From the NCBI GenBank assembly GCA_008360975.2, contig CM039196.1, forward strand, positions 10,210,263-10,274,262: a stretch of 64,000 bases of DNA, written 5' to 3'. The position numbers and the translations under genes were made by a program. Under the pieces are notes generated by a model. The model was not told the origin of the DNA, searched no databases, and worked only from the letters and a program-made list of their open reading frames with translations. Below are positions 49,791-59,647 of the stretch, piece by piece. The stretch's first letter is position 1. Each line of letters opens with the position of its first letter. Origin of the DNA: Lichenostomus cassidix. Lineage: Eukaryota; Chordata; Aves; Passeriformes; Meliphagidae.

Positions 49791-51387
49791 TCCAGCCGGG
49801 AGACACAGCCCCGAGCAGGGCGACAGGCAGGGGGCACGGCTGGCAGTGAGGGTCCCCATGGGGGTGATCCAGGCACGGCTGTGGTGGGCGACAGGATGTG
49901 CTGGAGGATGGGATGTGATCGATAAGGGACATGTTGGATACAGAGCCACTTCCTCATACCGCATCCTGGCTCTGCATCATGCTCCTTCTCTCCAGCATCT
50001 GCAATTTTTCTAATGGACTCAATGGAAGTAATTGCAGCAGGAAGACTTTGATGCAGCGCAGGCCGTGCAGGGATCCAGGCACTGGTCACTCCGTGACATT
50101 AATCACGGCGGCATGGCTGGGGGCAGGGAGCTGCCTCTCCTTGGCGAGGGCAGGGCTGTCCCCCGTGCGTGGACACACCTGGGGGGTCTCCCTGGGGTCC
50201 GAAGGGATGCCTGGAGGTGCCCGGAGAGGTGCCAGGTGCCAGCTGAGTACCCTGGTGCAGGAAGGCAGATGCTGGAGGAGAGACTGAGCATCCCACTCCA
50301 CTCCCTTGTCCTTCCCGGCTACCCCTGCCTGGCTGGGGGCTCCTGCTGCCCGCGGGTGACAGTAGTGGGACATCGCCACACACAGCTTGAGTTCAGCTGG
50401 GCACCTCTCAGCTTGGCTGGGAGCAGGATCGCCCCAGCACCCAGCTCTGCACCCACTTGGGCAAACACTGGCGCACGGGGTGAGAGGGACAAGCCCCGGG
50501 GAGGTTTCAGGCAGTCCCACGATCCTGCCGTGTTTCCAGGAGCCTCATAACATCCCCCATCCCACGTTTCCCACATAGCTCCAGGCCATCCTCCCTCCCC
50601 GGCCAGGAATTCTTCCTGTCGCCTAGTTCATCCCGATTAGTCACACGTCCCCTCCTCCCGCCTGCTCTCACCCTCTCTGGGCCATCCCAATTTAGCTCCT
50701 GTTGTCATTCCAAACCTCCCGGCTGCCTCCCACCACCGAGCCACCCCACGACATCAGCTCTGGGGAGCATGAAGTGCCCTCGCAGCCCCCCTTCTCCTCC
50801 GAGTGACCTGGGGGTGCTGCCCTGTGTCCCCACGACCCATCTGTGCCACGGCCAGACCTTTCCTGGGTGCCCATCTGAGCCCCATTGAGGACAGCATGGG
50901 GACCTGGTTCAGTGATGCTGCTCCCCTGGGGTGTTTCCAGGGTGCCTGACAGTCCTCATTGCTCTGTTGCCCCTAGCTCCTGCCCAGAAGGTGACCACGG
51001 CAGGGAACTCTGTGTAGGGCTTGGAGCAAGGGCTGTGCAGGATGGGAAGGGTACAGCCCCAAGGAGATCACCGGTGAGCCCAGCGTGACCTCCAGGGACA
51101 GACAGACTCATTTCTGGCTTGGCCTCCCAGTGCCTGAACAGGGTGGGGGATCCAAAGTGCCTGGCAAAGGGCAGCAGGAGCCAGGCCCAGCAGGGAAAGG
51201 AGAGCTGCCAGAAATACTAGCCCACAACTTATTTTGCTTCAGCCAGTGCCCTGAGGAGCCAGTCCTGGGCAGCTGGGAGTGGAGGCACATGCCCTTCCCT
51301 GGGAAGCAGCTGAAACAACCCGAAATATCCCACCGCACGCACTTGTATGCAAAAGGAACATGATGCAAAGGAAATACTGTCCGAACC

Positions 51388-51393
51388 TTTATT
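51388..51393 (-). terminator. SRRM4: SRRM4 distal polyadenylation signal AATAAA
   Basis: The minus strand reads CCAATAAAGG here. Downstream in transcript direction, about 45-60 bases on (51,330-51,345), is a GU-rich GTGCGTGCGGTGGG, a convincing downstream element. Cleavage would be near 51,365-51,375. Another AATAAA lies upstream at 51,769-51,764 and may be used alternatively. Confidence 0.65.
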
Positions 51394-51763
51394 GGAACCT
51401 TTTTCTAACCAGGCTAACAACTCAAACACCCAGGAAGACTAAAGGATACAGAACACATGTGGATGGAGAGCAAGGGGAGCTTTACAATGAACTCAAGCGA
51501 ACAGATGTGCCGGTGTCGTTTGGGGTGGAATCAACCAACAGGCAGAGAACAGAGACACTGTTTCCCTCATGGCTTTTCTCACATCTTGGCTTTTGTTCTG
51601 AATTTTCTTCTCATTCCCTGGGTTTTGAAGGTGGAGAGCTGCCTTGGGCTGGTGAGAGTGTTGTTCTCTAGGCATCATGGGATGCTTGACCATGACACTG
51701 TTGCTTTGGAGACCCTCCCAGTCATGTGCAAACTGCCGGGTAGCAGCTAGGTCATGAAAATTA

Positions 51764-51769
51764 TTTATT
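51764..51769 (-). terminator. SRRM4: Possible alternative SRRM4 polyadenylation signal
   Basis: An AATAAA in an AU-rich context (AATAAATAATTTTCATGACC on the minus strand) lies about 375 bases before the distal signal. No clear GU-rich downstream element follows, so it is the weaker candidate. Confidence 0.35.
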
Positions 51770-52774
51770 CTCTGGTGAAGAGGTAATAAAACCCCACTGG
51801 ACACTAATGGGTAAAGTCTTCACTTAGGCACCTGAACTTGTCCTTTTCTCAAACCAATAGCCTGATAGCGCCGAGGCTGAGCACATGGCAGCTCCCAGAC
51901 AGCTCTGTGGGAGCAGCCCAGCGCTGGGCACTCTCCTGCTGATGCTGGAGCTGTGTCCACACTCCACCAGCTCTGCCCAAGGAGCACAAACACCTCCCAC
52001 TCGAGCGAGCAGAACTGCTGCGGCGTTGGTGGAGTGACACCGGGGCAGGGTGAGATTTTTAGCACATCTCATGCTCTTCTCAAAGCAGGGGGAGGATGCC
52101 TGCAGCAAGTTCTGCTCGTGTTGGAGACAACAGGGGAGGCCTCCCCAGTCCTGCCCTGGCTGCTGAGCTCCCATGTGGGCAAAGCTGCTGGCTCTGGCAC
52201 AGAGCTGGGGGAAGGGGGAAAAGCAGGACATGGCACGAGGGTCTCAGGATGTGGGAAGGGTGGACATCCTTGCTTCCTGGTAGAGACCATGGCCAGTCAC
52301 ATAAATCCTATCCCCTTCCTCATTGCTGATGCAAAGAGTGACAAGTGTCCCCTTTCCCCAGAGAGAAGAGGGGACCAGCAGTGGGAGAGCAGAGAACTCC
52401 AGGGATTTTTGGTGCCGCATGGCAGAGGAAGAGGAGCAGGGTTATTCCTCCACCAGAGCTGGCCTGTCACCTCTGAACTCCCTGCGCCTTTCCAGGGGGA
52501 TGTGATTTGTCAACAGAAGCTGGTTCAAGGAGATAGAGAGTTTTCACCTGCCTTGCCCATCTCCATCACAATGAGGTTCCTCTCTAAATATTGGTGGTGA
52601 GGTCCAAATGAGCCCAATTTGCCTTCCTCTCTCTAACATGTCTGGCAACACTTCAAAGGCTCCTGCCTTCATGGACCCAACAGCACGACCCAAATAGCTT
52701 TTTCTAAAGTAATGCTCAATAAATAGAAGAAATAAATATTAAATAGAGGCCAAGTCCTCTCAGCCCGTTCAATA

Positions 52775-52782
52775 TATGTACA
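52775..52782 (-). promoter_or_regulatory. SRRM4: Pumilio response element UGUACAUA
   Basis: This is an exact UGUANAUA match in the SRRM4 3' UTR, in an AU-rich stretch (52.68-52.80 kb) that also holds two AUUUA pentamers. Confidence 0.5.
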
Positions 52783-53593
52783 ATGCATAGCAAAATAACA
52801 GTGATTGGCTGTTGCAGACACGTTTGGTACAAATTCAGTCCCCAAAACAACAAAAAACATTGAGAAAATTGCAGTCAACATAAAGCAAAGCTCAGCCGAG
52901 TGCTGCAACCTATGAAGAAAGAACAGAACAGAACAGTGCTTTGAAACATCCCTTATCTTTGCTTTCCAGCAAACCTGCAGAAATGGTGTTGGATTGTTGG
53001 AGCCTGGGGTTGGGAGAGGTGGGACAAACCCAGAGCCAAGGCAGGTCCAGTGAATGGGGACAGCTGGTGGCTTCGGAGTCAGCAGGACATTTGGGAGTGG
53101 ATGCTGTGACATGTGCTCTGCCAGGGAAAGGCAGCAGGGATGCTCGTGGGATGAACCAAAATCATGGGTGGGAAAGAGCCTTTGAGTGTGAGACAGGGCT
53201 TCCAAAAAACAGCCAAGATCACCTCCTGATGGTGTGGCCAGCCCTGAACATCCCTTGCGTGTCTGACCACAGCAGCAATTCACCAACACCAAAATGACCA
53301 AGCTGCCTTTCCACCAGGTGAACCTGCTCGTTGCAGAGAACACCTGCAGCAATCTGAGATGTTGGATGCAGAGCAAAAATCTGTAAAAGCAGTGAATGAA
53401 ACAACATTTAAAAAAAAGAAAGAAAAAAGAAGAAGAAAAAAATAGCACTGGCAAAAGGCACAGAGACAGAAAAGCTCACAGGCTTCACGCAAATCCACAG
53501 AAACTCCAGTTGTCCACTAACAGAGAGGGTGTACTAAAGCTTGTACTAAAAATCTTAAATAAGTTAAAAAATAAATAACACCGAGGGAAACTC

Positions 53594-53637
53594 ACATGTA
53601 TATGCACATGTGCACATACACACACGCACACAGACTC
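53594..53637. repeat. Short CA/GT-rich microsatellite in SRRM4 3' UTR
   Basis: The plus strand is CA-rich with interruptions (tgcacatgtgcacatacacacacgcacac). In the SRRM4 transcript it is GU-rich, the kind of tract bound by CELF proteins or TDP-43. Confidence 0.7.
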
Positions 53638-54352
53638 GGTCAGGTCCGTCCCCAGAGGCTGGGTTTTGCAAGGACCTTCCGCAGGGATCGCTCTCTCACA
53701 GTCTCATCTCTTTAGTTTTCCCATGGGTGGGTCAGCGCGCAGGGATAAACACGGCAGGGGAGTCCTGGCGACGGCATCCTCCCCGGGAAAGCGGCGGTGG
53801 CGGTGCGGAGCAGCCCCGCCGGGTTTCGGGTTGAGCGCTGCGGCGGAGCCAAGGCAAACAGCGCGGGGGCCAGCTGGCACCCGGCCGGAGCGCGCAGGCG
53901 ACACTTCCCTGGTGGCACCGCCAGCACCCCGCGCTCGGCCAGCAGACCCCCGCCGTCACCTCCGACACGTCCTAGACACACCGCTGTGATGGTCACACCC
54001 ATCCCAACCCTGCACAAATCTAACGAGAAACCCCAGATTTTAACATGAAAACACGCAGCTCCGCCCCGCGTCCCTCTGTCCATCCCGTGCTCTCCGCCCC
54101 GCTCCGGAGAGCGCAAAGGGACACAGTGGCAGCAGGAGTGACTGTCACTCCTCCGGCCACCTCACTGCGAGGGGCCAGAGCTGTAAACCTTTACACGAGA
54201 CCGGCGGCATGGATACATTTGAACAAACAAACAGATCCAAAAATAACTTAATGTTAGATTAAAAAAAAAAAAATAGAATAAATAAATACTGGTAACAGTG
54301 ACCACCTGCATCCATTCTGACATACAATTAAAAATAGAATAATAATAACAAT

Positions 54353-54373
54353 TAAATAAATAAATAAATAAAT
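54353..54373 (-). promoter_or_regulatory. SRRM4: AU-rich element: five overlapping AUUUA
   Basis: The plus strand carries (TAAA)n. In SRRM4 transcript orientation this gives five overlapping AUUUA pentamers within 21 bases, in a U-rich surround. Two more overlapping AUUUA lie at about 54,277-54,285. This is the arrangement of a class II AU-rich element bound by ELAV/Hu, TTP or AUF1 proteins. The same sequence is also a simple tetranucleotide repeat, so function is not established. Confidence 0.55.
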
Positions 54374-54616
54374 TAAAGAGGTTTACTCCAGTGCAAGTCT
54401 GCTTGGGAAACCCCAGGAGCATTTAGCTGCCATGGACTGTACAGGCAGAGGCAGTCCTTGAAGTAGGGATCAGCTGGATGGGTGCAGGAGCTGCTTCAGC
54501 CCCACACAACCCTTGGGGTCATCTCCTGACCCACGGGGGGTGGATGCTGCTGACCCTGGCGTGGTGCTTCCATCATCTGTCCCCAGCCATGAGGATTCCA
54601 ATCGGTGTGAGCTTGG

Positions 54617-54624
54617 TATTTACA
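54617..54624 (-). promoter_or_regulatory. SRRM4: Pumilio response element UGUAAAUA
   Basis: There is an exact match to the UGUANAUA consensus in SRRM4 transcript orientation, about 2.4 kb past the stop. A second exact match, UGUACAUA, lies at 52,775-52,782. Confidence 0.5.
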
Positions 54625-55592
54625 CAAGTTGCACAAACTCCCTCTTTTTTCCTTTCCTAGTTTTGGATCTTCAGGTTCACTGCTTCCTTGCTACAGCTCC
54701 ACGTGTGCGTTATGGGGTGCTGAGGGGCAGGAGGCTGCTCCTGAAACACTGGTCGAGCTGGGTAGGTCTGGATTCCCGTCACGGCCTTTGGATCTTCACG
54801 GGGAGCAGAAGGATGGGGTGTTTCTGCATCAAACTGGGAGAGACTCTTTGGGGAAGAAGCATGAGGTTTTCAGCCCTTTTGAGAAGGAGTTCACTGCAGA
54901 AAGTGGCCAAGGGGCCACTGTTAGGGCCAGCACAGCACAGGAGGGGAGGCAGTGGCATTCCATCTTTGATCCCTCAACCACAGCCCTGGAGCATTTGCTC
55001 AGCCCTACCAGGAATGCTCCTCTCTGTGTCCTAGAAAGGGTCTTTCCAGTAGATGGACAAATTCCCTAAGCCACCAACCATACCAGTGCCCAGCTCTTGC
55101 CTCAGCCACCCTCACATTGCCTGCAGATAGCAAGGCAGGGGATGAGGCTCTGGGAAAAAGGGGAGCTTTGCCCATTGAAGGCACAGGCCAAGGGGGACCA
55201 GCACCAGGAACGATACTAGGAAAGAGGTCCCTGATATAAAACACCCTCTTGTACCACCCAGATGGAATTCCAGCCTGCACTGCTGTACTTCCCAACAGAT
55301 AACAGATTTATAGGCTTGCTGAGAGGATCATGCAGTTGCACCACAACAGCTCGTGGCACTCAGCCCTCCTCCACTTGCTGCTTTGTCCCTTTTCCTGCTG
55401 CCGGGGGCCTGTAGGTAACTCTTTAGATGGGGGGTGGGTAGGTGGGTTGCATTCCTTTCTACCCCCTCTCCTCCCGCAGATGGTGGCTCCACTCAGCCCT
55501 TTTCTGTGACACTTAAACAACACACCTCCTTGACTCATTAAGCCCAAACTTGTTAATAATCATGCAGGATGGAAGGGGAGGGGATGGAAAAA

Positions 55593-55616
55593 GGGAGGGA
55601 GGAAGGGAGGGAGGGA
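55593..55616 (+). repeat. G-rich tract, five GGG runs
   Basis: Five GGG runs separated by 1-4 bases lie on the plus strand (GGGAGGGAGGAAGGGAGGGA and on), opposite the SRRM4 3' UTR. It is a quadruplex-compatible simple repeat in DNA. The transcript carries the C-rich strand. Confidence 0.7.
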
Positions 55617-56987
55617 AGTCCAAATTAGCGTCTCTAAGCACCCAGGTGTTGTAAGAGAAATAAACTCCTCAGCACCAGCTCAGCCTGTGCTGGGAGAAGC
55701 CTTTGTTACCCAGCAAAACACAGTAATTGCGCAGGCAGCTGGGCTGGCAGAGAGACAAAACCCCAGGGCCCAGGGCAGCCTGTGGCTCCCTGGAAAAACA
55801 GGCAATTAGTGGGGGCCCTTCCTGTCCCCCTGCACTGCTCCAGCCTCCCAGTAACAAACTGGGGCACCAGTGCATCCTGCTGCAGCCTGGCACCAGCCCT
55901 GCAGCTGTGCTGCTCATCCTGCTGAGCCAGAGGGGCTCAAAGAGCAATGATTTCCTGAAACCCTCCTTGAAATTGCTGTGTGTTTCGAGGAAGGGGAATT
56001 GGGGCTCCCTGGCTCATGCAATGTCCTTTTAACCCTGTGTGTTCTGACTGCATCCCACAGCTGGGCTATCTCTGCCCCACCCTCCAGTCCCACCAGCATC
56101 ACACTCCAAGGGCAATGCTCCCTGAAGAAAAATCCAAACCCAAACCATCCGAGGCCTCCTTTGAGAAGGGAAGCCCATGGCCCCTGTGTCCCACGTGTGG
56201 CCTGGCCCTCGGAGCACAGCACACCACCTTCCCTCTGCCTTGTAACCGCCAGACCCACGTCTGCTTCAGACCTCAGCAGGTTGTTTGCAAGCAAGTCGGT
56301 GCTGGGGGGATAAAAATAACTCTGGAAAAGGTGCTGCTACCTGGTAGGAAAGGGCAGGAGAAAGGGCAAACAGCCTTTTTTCCCCCAGGAATTATGTCAG
56401 GGGGATTTCTAGCCTTCTATTTATAGCAGGGACTGGCTGACTGGCAAAAAAATAAATATTTTCTCTGCAGAGTGGGCAGCAGCTCTGGAGTAGAGACCCA
56501 AAGGACCTGGTATTTGCCTTCGTGGGGACAGTCATCCCCCTCATCACTGAAGCTTTCCAGCAAACATCTCCCTGACTGGGTCTGTCCCTCCAACCGAAGT
56601 GAATTTGTTGGTTTCTGGTTTGTCAGAAGAGCAAGGAGCAGAATTCTTTCCTTTGGACCAGCTGGTAGTGCTTTGGAGAGCAGTAGCAATGGGGAGACGG
56701 GAGCATCAGGGAGGATGGAGCAGGTCTGCCGTGACAGACTCTGTAAAGCACCGACCCTTCTTCCAGCCTGCCCGGAGGAGCTGGGACTGACCCACCCACC
56801 GTGCGAAGGGGCTGCACCAGGCGCTCCAGGGCTCTCACTCTGCACCGGGGAAGGGGCACCCGGCAACGCCACCGCATCAGTATCGGGGATGATCGCTATC
56901 GATGGCCAGGTAGGTGGGAAGGAAGCGGAGAATGCCAGGAATGTGGCGGTGACGCCGGCACGCGGTGTCAGCCAGCAGCGGCACTCC

Positions 56988-57252
56988 CTAACGACGCAGG
57001 CTGTCGGAGCTGGCTCCTGAGTCATAGCTCCTGCTCCTGCTGCGGCTGCTCCTGGGGCCCGAGCTCCGGCTGCGGCTCCTGCCCTCGGCGCTGCTGCTGC
57101 TCCAGCTTCGGCTGCGGCTCGTCCGGTAGCTGGAGTAGCTCCGGCTGCGGCTCGGGGAGCGGCTGAAGCTGCTGTACCAGGAGGAATAGCTGCTGGCGCT
57201 GCTGGAGGAGGAGGGGCTGGGGCGATAGTAGGGGATGGGGCGTTTGCGGGCA
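56988..57252 (-). CDS. SRRM4: SRRM4 terminal coding exon: second half of eMIC region, SR-rich C-terminus, stop
   Basis: The exon opens after a CCCCACAG acceptor (57,254-57,253). Its first base completes a serine codon with the previous exon, giving ITSARKRPIPYYRPSPSSSS across the junction. RKRPIPYYRPSP is the hallmark second half of the eMIC (enhancer of microexons) region of SRRM4, which recruits early spliceosome factors to neural microexons. An Arg/Ser-rich tail of about 70 residues follows and ends SSDSLRR before TAG at 56,990-56,988, echoing the STRR-type end of the mammalian protein. The exon encodes 87 full residues plus stop. The tail is somewhat shorter than the human one by recollection. 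The protein acts in the nucleus of neurons and binds UGC motifs near microexon 3' splice sites. Confidence 0.96.
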
Positions 57253-57851
57253 CTGTGGGGACAGAGAGATGGGGGTTATCAGCAACACAGGGGCAGATTT
57301 ACGGCCAAATCTTCAAAAAGCACTGTTTACTTTGCACAACACTCCCAAAAATATGGTTGTGTTTGCTTAAAAGAAACAAAGAGATCAGGTAGCTGACGGG
57401 CCTTGGGATTCAAGCCACCCACTCCCACAGCCCTGGGGAATGTCCCAGCCACTAAGTCTGAAACTGAGCTCTACTTGATGTTGTCCCAAAGGGCCCCCTG
57501 TGTGAAGGTTAGAGTCAATATTTGACTCTCTACAATGTGGGACATCTACCTCAGAGGAAGATGAAATAAAAATCCTGTGAGGGAATGCTCCTGGCACCTG
57601 AGTCCCTGCTCTGACTTCATGTTCTTTTTTCCTTCAGCTACTGTAAATTGAGAGCCCCCCATCCTCCCTCTGCCTCCAGCTGGAAATCCCCAAGCTCCAG
57701 GAGGGGTGGAAGGGCCTGCTGATCAGGCTCAGGGAAACCAGTCTCCTGGAGAAACCTCCTCTGGCAAGGGCTGGGCTCCAAGGACAGCCCACATCCCCCC
57801 AGGAAGTGCCAGCCGAGCCTGTCTCCAAAGGATGGGACAGCATCCCCTTAC

Positions 57852-57998
57852 CTTGTGATGCGCCGAGCTTCGAGGTGGCTGGGAGAGTCTCTCCGCCGTT
57901 TCCTCAGAGGGGAATAGGAGCGGCGCCGCCGCTGCCTCTCTCGCTCCCGGTGCGACTCCTTCTCGCTGGAGCTGTACTTGTGCTCTCGCTCACGGTCC
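57852..57998 (-). CDS. SRRM4: SRRM4 exon: first half of eMIC region
   Basis: This 147-base exon lies between a CCCCAG acceptor (58,000-57,999) and a GTAAGG donor (57,851-57,850), with phase 2 at both ends. It reads DREREHKYSSSEKESHRERE, then RQRRRRSYSPLRKRRRDS, then PSHLEARRIT. The charged RERER block and RKRRRDSPSHLEARRIT are the first half of the conserved eMIC region, and this is the most conserved part of the protein. Being symmetric (2-2), the exon could be skipped without a frameshift, which would remove the eMIC core. The downstream intron is 599 bases. Confidence 0.97.
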
Positions 57999-59088
57999 CT
58001 GGGGAGGCACAGCATGGAAGTGTCACCGCCAGGGTTTGTGGGGTGGGTCAGGGATGTGGAGGCAATGAGCTATGAAGGCACAGGTGAGCAGAGGATGCTC
58101 AGCTCCAAAGGGACATCTCTAAGTGCTCTGGTGGCATCACTGCTGAGCACTCATATAGCTGGACAAAGAGACACTCGTCTGGCTGGACAGATGGACACCA
58201 CTAATTGTGTCCGGGGGTTCCAGCAGTGTCTTCCAGAGGATCTGCACTGCCAAGCTAAGATGGCTTCCAGGGACCTGTGTCTGTGGGTGCAGGCTGTATT
58301 TAGCTCTTGCTGGCCGTGCTGCTAGAGCTGGCAGCAACAGCCCTGCCAGCAGGCCCCACGTGAGCCGAGGGCCTGGTAGCCCTGCAGGGCTCTGCAAGCC
58401 TTGCCAGAAGGAGTGCCGGTGTTGCTATGGTTTTCTCTTTTGTTAAATTCCCACACACGTCAGCACAGGCCCTTCTGTGCAGTGTGGCTGACTTCATACA
58501 CCCTGCTCAGTGCCATCTGCAAAGCAGCACATTACAGGTCAAGGGCCTACCTGATCCCTGCATGCAGGAAGTGTTCTCCTCACCAGCACGGGGATTGTCA
58601 AAGCCTGCAAGAATCGACCCTGGGAATGTAAGATTTTGAGGTTGCAAAATGTTCACAGCAGCAGAGATGCTACCAGGAAAACCTGCCAAAGGCATCTCTA
58701 GGGTTGAGCTGTGAGATTGTGTTTTCTATGGTGTGCGGAGGGAGTAGAGGTGCCTGGGCTGTGTTTCCCTCTGCAAGGCTGTGAGTGCCAGCCTCAGGGT
58801 ATCTGGCATCTGCCCTCACAGCTGGGGCACTTCCCATGGCCTGACAATTCTTTGGCAGAGCTGTGACTCTAAAAAGTAGAATGCCTTTCCCTGCTGCAAT
58901 CAGATCCCTCTCTGACAGGGGCTGCAGCCCTGCTGTGTGGGTGCTGAGAGCCGTGGGCAGACCCAGCTGGAGCCTAATGCTCTGCCCACAGCTCACACCA
59001 GCATGGCAGTGATGGAGGCAGGGGAAAGTGTGAGGCAGCAGACAGCACGGGAGCAGACAGCAAATAGTGCATGAGTGGACGGCTGTAC

Positions 59089-59199
59089 CTGCTACGGCTG
59101 TAGCGGGAGTAACTGGGGCTCCGGCGAGGCCTTGAGCTCCTACTCCCAGGACTTTTTTTGCAGGATTTGGAGGAATAGCTGGGGGAACGTGAGGAAGAC
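59089..59199 (-). CDS. SRRM4: SRRM4 exon: SR-rich linker
   Basis: This 111-base exon, phase 2-2, is flanked by a TATCCAG acceptor (59,201-59,200) and a GTACAG donor (59,088-59,087). It encodes SSSRSPSYSSKSCKKSPGSR, then SSRPRRSPSYSRYSRS, the Ser/Arg/Tyr repeats that precede the eMIC region. The reading runs in frame into DREREHKY of the next exon. The upstream intron is only 259 bases and the downstream intron is 1,090 bases. Confidence 0.95.
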
Positions 59200-59458
59200 C
59201 TGGATACAGGAGAGAAACATAAAAGAGTTAAAGATGATGGAGGATGAGGCTGTACCACACTACCCCAAATCATGAGGGGGAAGAGTTGTGCCATTCTCCA
59301 GGGTCTCAGCTCAGCTCTGTGTGGCCACTTCAACCCAAGCCTTGTGGATCCCTAGGCACCCCCTAAACTCTTACACCTCCCCATGCAAGGAGCCTGCCAG
59401 CTGGCGAGAGTTAGACATTGCCCAGGGTGACAGAGACAGCTGTTTCTGCTGGCCTTAC

Positions 59459-59647
59459 CTCTTTCCCGAGGAGCAGGACCTGCTTCGGGAGTACCTGGGA
59501 GAGGCCTTGTGGTGCGAGGAGCGGGAGCGGCTGGAGCTGGGGGAGGATCTGCCCGTGCTGGTGTAGGACTCGCTGCGGGAGCAAGGCCTGAGCGGGGAGC
59601 TGGGGCTTGGGGATGGCAGGAAGTTTCTCTTCTTCTCCTCTGAAGAG
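59459..59647 (-). CDS. SRRM4: SRRM4 exon: Ser-rich low-complexity region
   Basis: This is a 189-base exon, phase 2-2, with a GTAAGG donor (59,458-59,457). It encodes SEEKKRNFLPSPSPSSPLRP, then CSRSESYTSTGRSSPSSSRS and ASPRYSRSRSCSSGK. The acceptor CTCAG (59,649-59,648) was chosen because it keeps phase with both neighbours. A second AG eight bases further in (59,641-59,640) would break the frame. The pyrimidine tract is weak and interrupted. The position in the protein matches the S-x-R-rich stretch between the DTSSPPSTQTSS segment and the eMIC region in human SRRM4. Confidence 0.93.

Larger units (their letters stand above)
49085..51365. other. SRRM4-HSPB8 intergenic interval
   Basis: About 2.3 kb separates the distal SRRM4 poly(A) signal from the HSPB8 TATA box. 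It is GC-rich, with no recognisable coding exon or interspersed repeat. Its open frames (for example 50,032-50,550 and 49,476-49,925) have Pro/Gly/Ala/Arg-rich composition driven by base content. It contains the direct repeat at 49,413-49,451 and the CpG-dense patch at 49,660-49,790. Confidence 0.7.
51370..56987 (-). other. SRRM4: SRRM4 3' UTR (inferred, long)
   Basis: From the TAG to the AATAAA at 51,393-51,388 there is no coding signal. There are many features typical of a long neuronal 3' UTR in transcript orientation: AUUUA clusters at 54.27-54.37 kb, two Pumilio sites, a GU-rich tract near 53.6 kb and AU-rich stretches at 52.68-52.80 kb. The mammalian SRRM4 3' UTR is also several kilobases long. 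A 261-codon open frame at 52,669-53,454 on the same strand begins with TTG, is Phe/Leu/Ser-rich and shows no homology, so I read it as chance. The extent is inferred, and a shorter form could end at other signals. Confidence 0.6.

Noticed and set aside
52669..53454. 261-codon open frame on the minus strand within the SRRM4 3' UTR
   Set aside because: It begins with TTG, is dominated by Phe/Leu/Ser/Cys from U-rich RNA, and resembles no family. It lies between a confident stop codon and the poly(A) signals of SRRM4.
54089..54112. 8-10 bp GC-rich hairpin in the SRRM4 3' UTR
   Set aside because: The stem is short and the region is GC-rich. Several such stems are expected by chance.
59640..59641. 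Alternative acceptor AG eight bases inside the 189-base SRRM4 exon
   Set aside because: Its use would shift the frame relative to both neighbouring exons, so the upstream CTCAG acceptor was taken.
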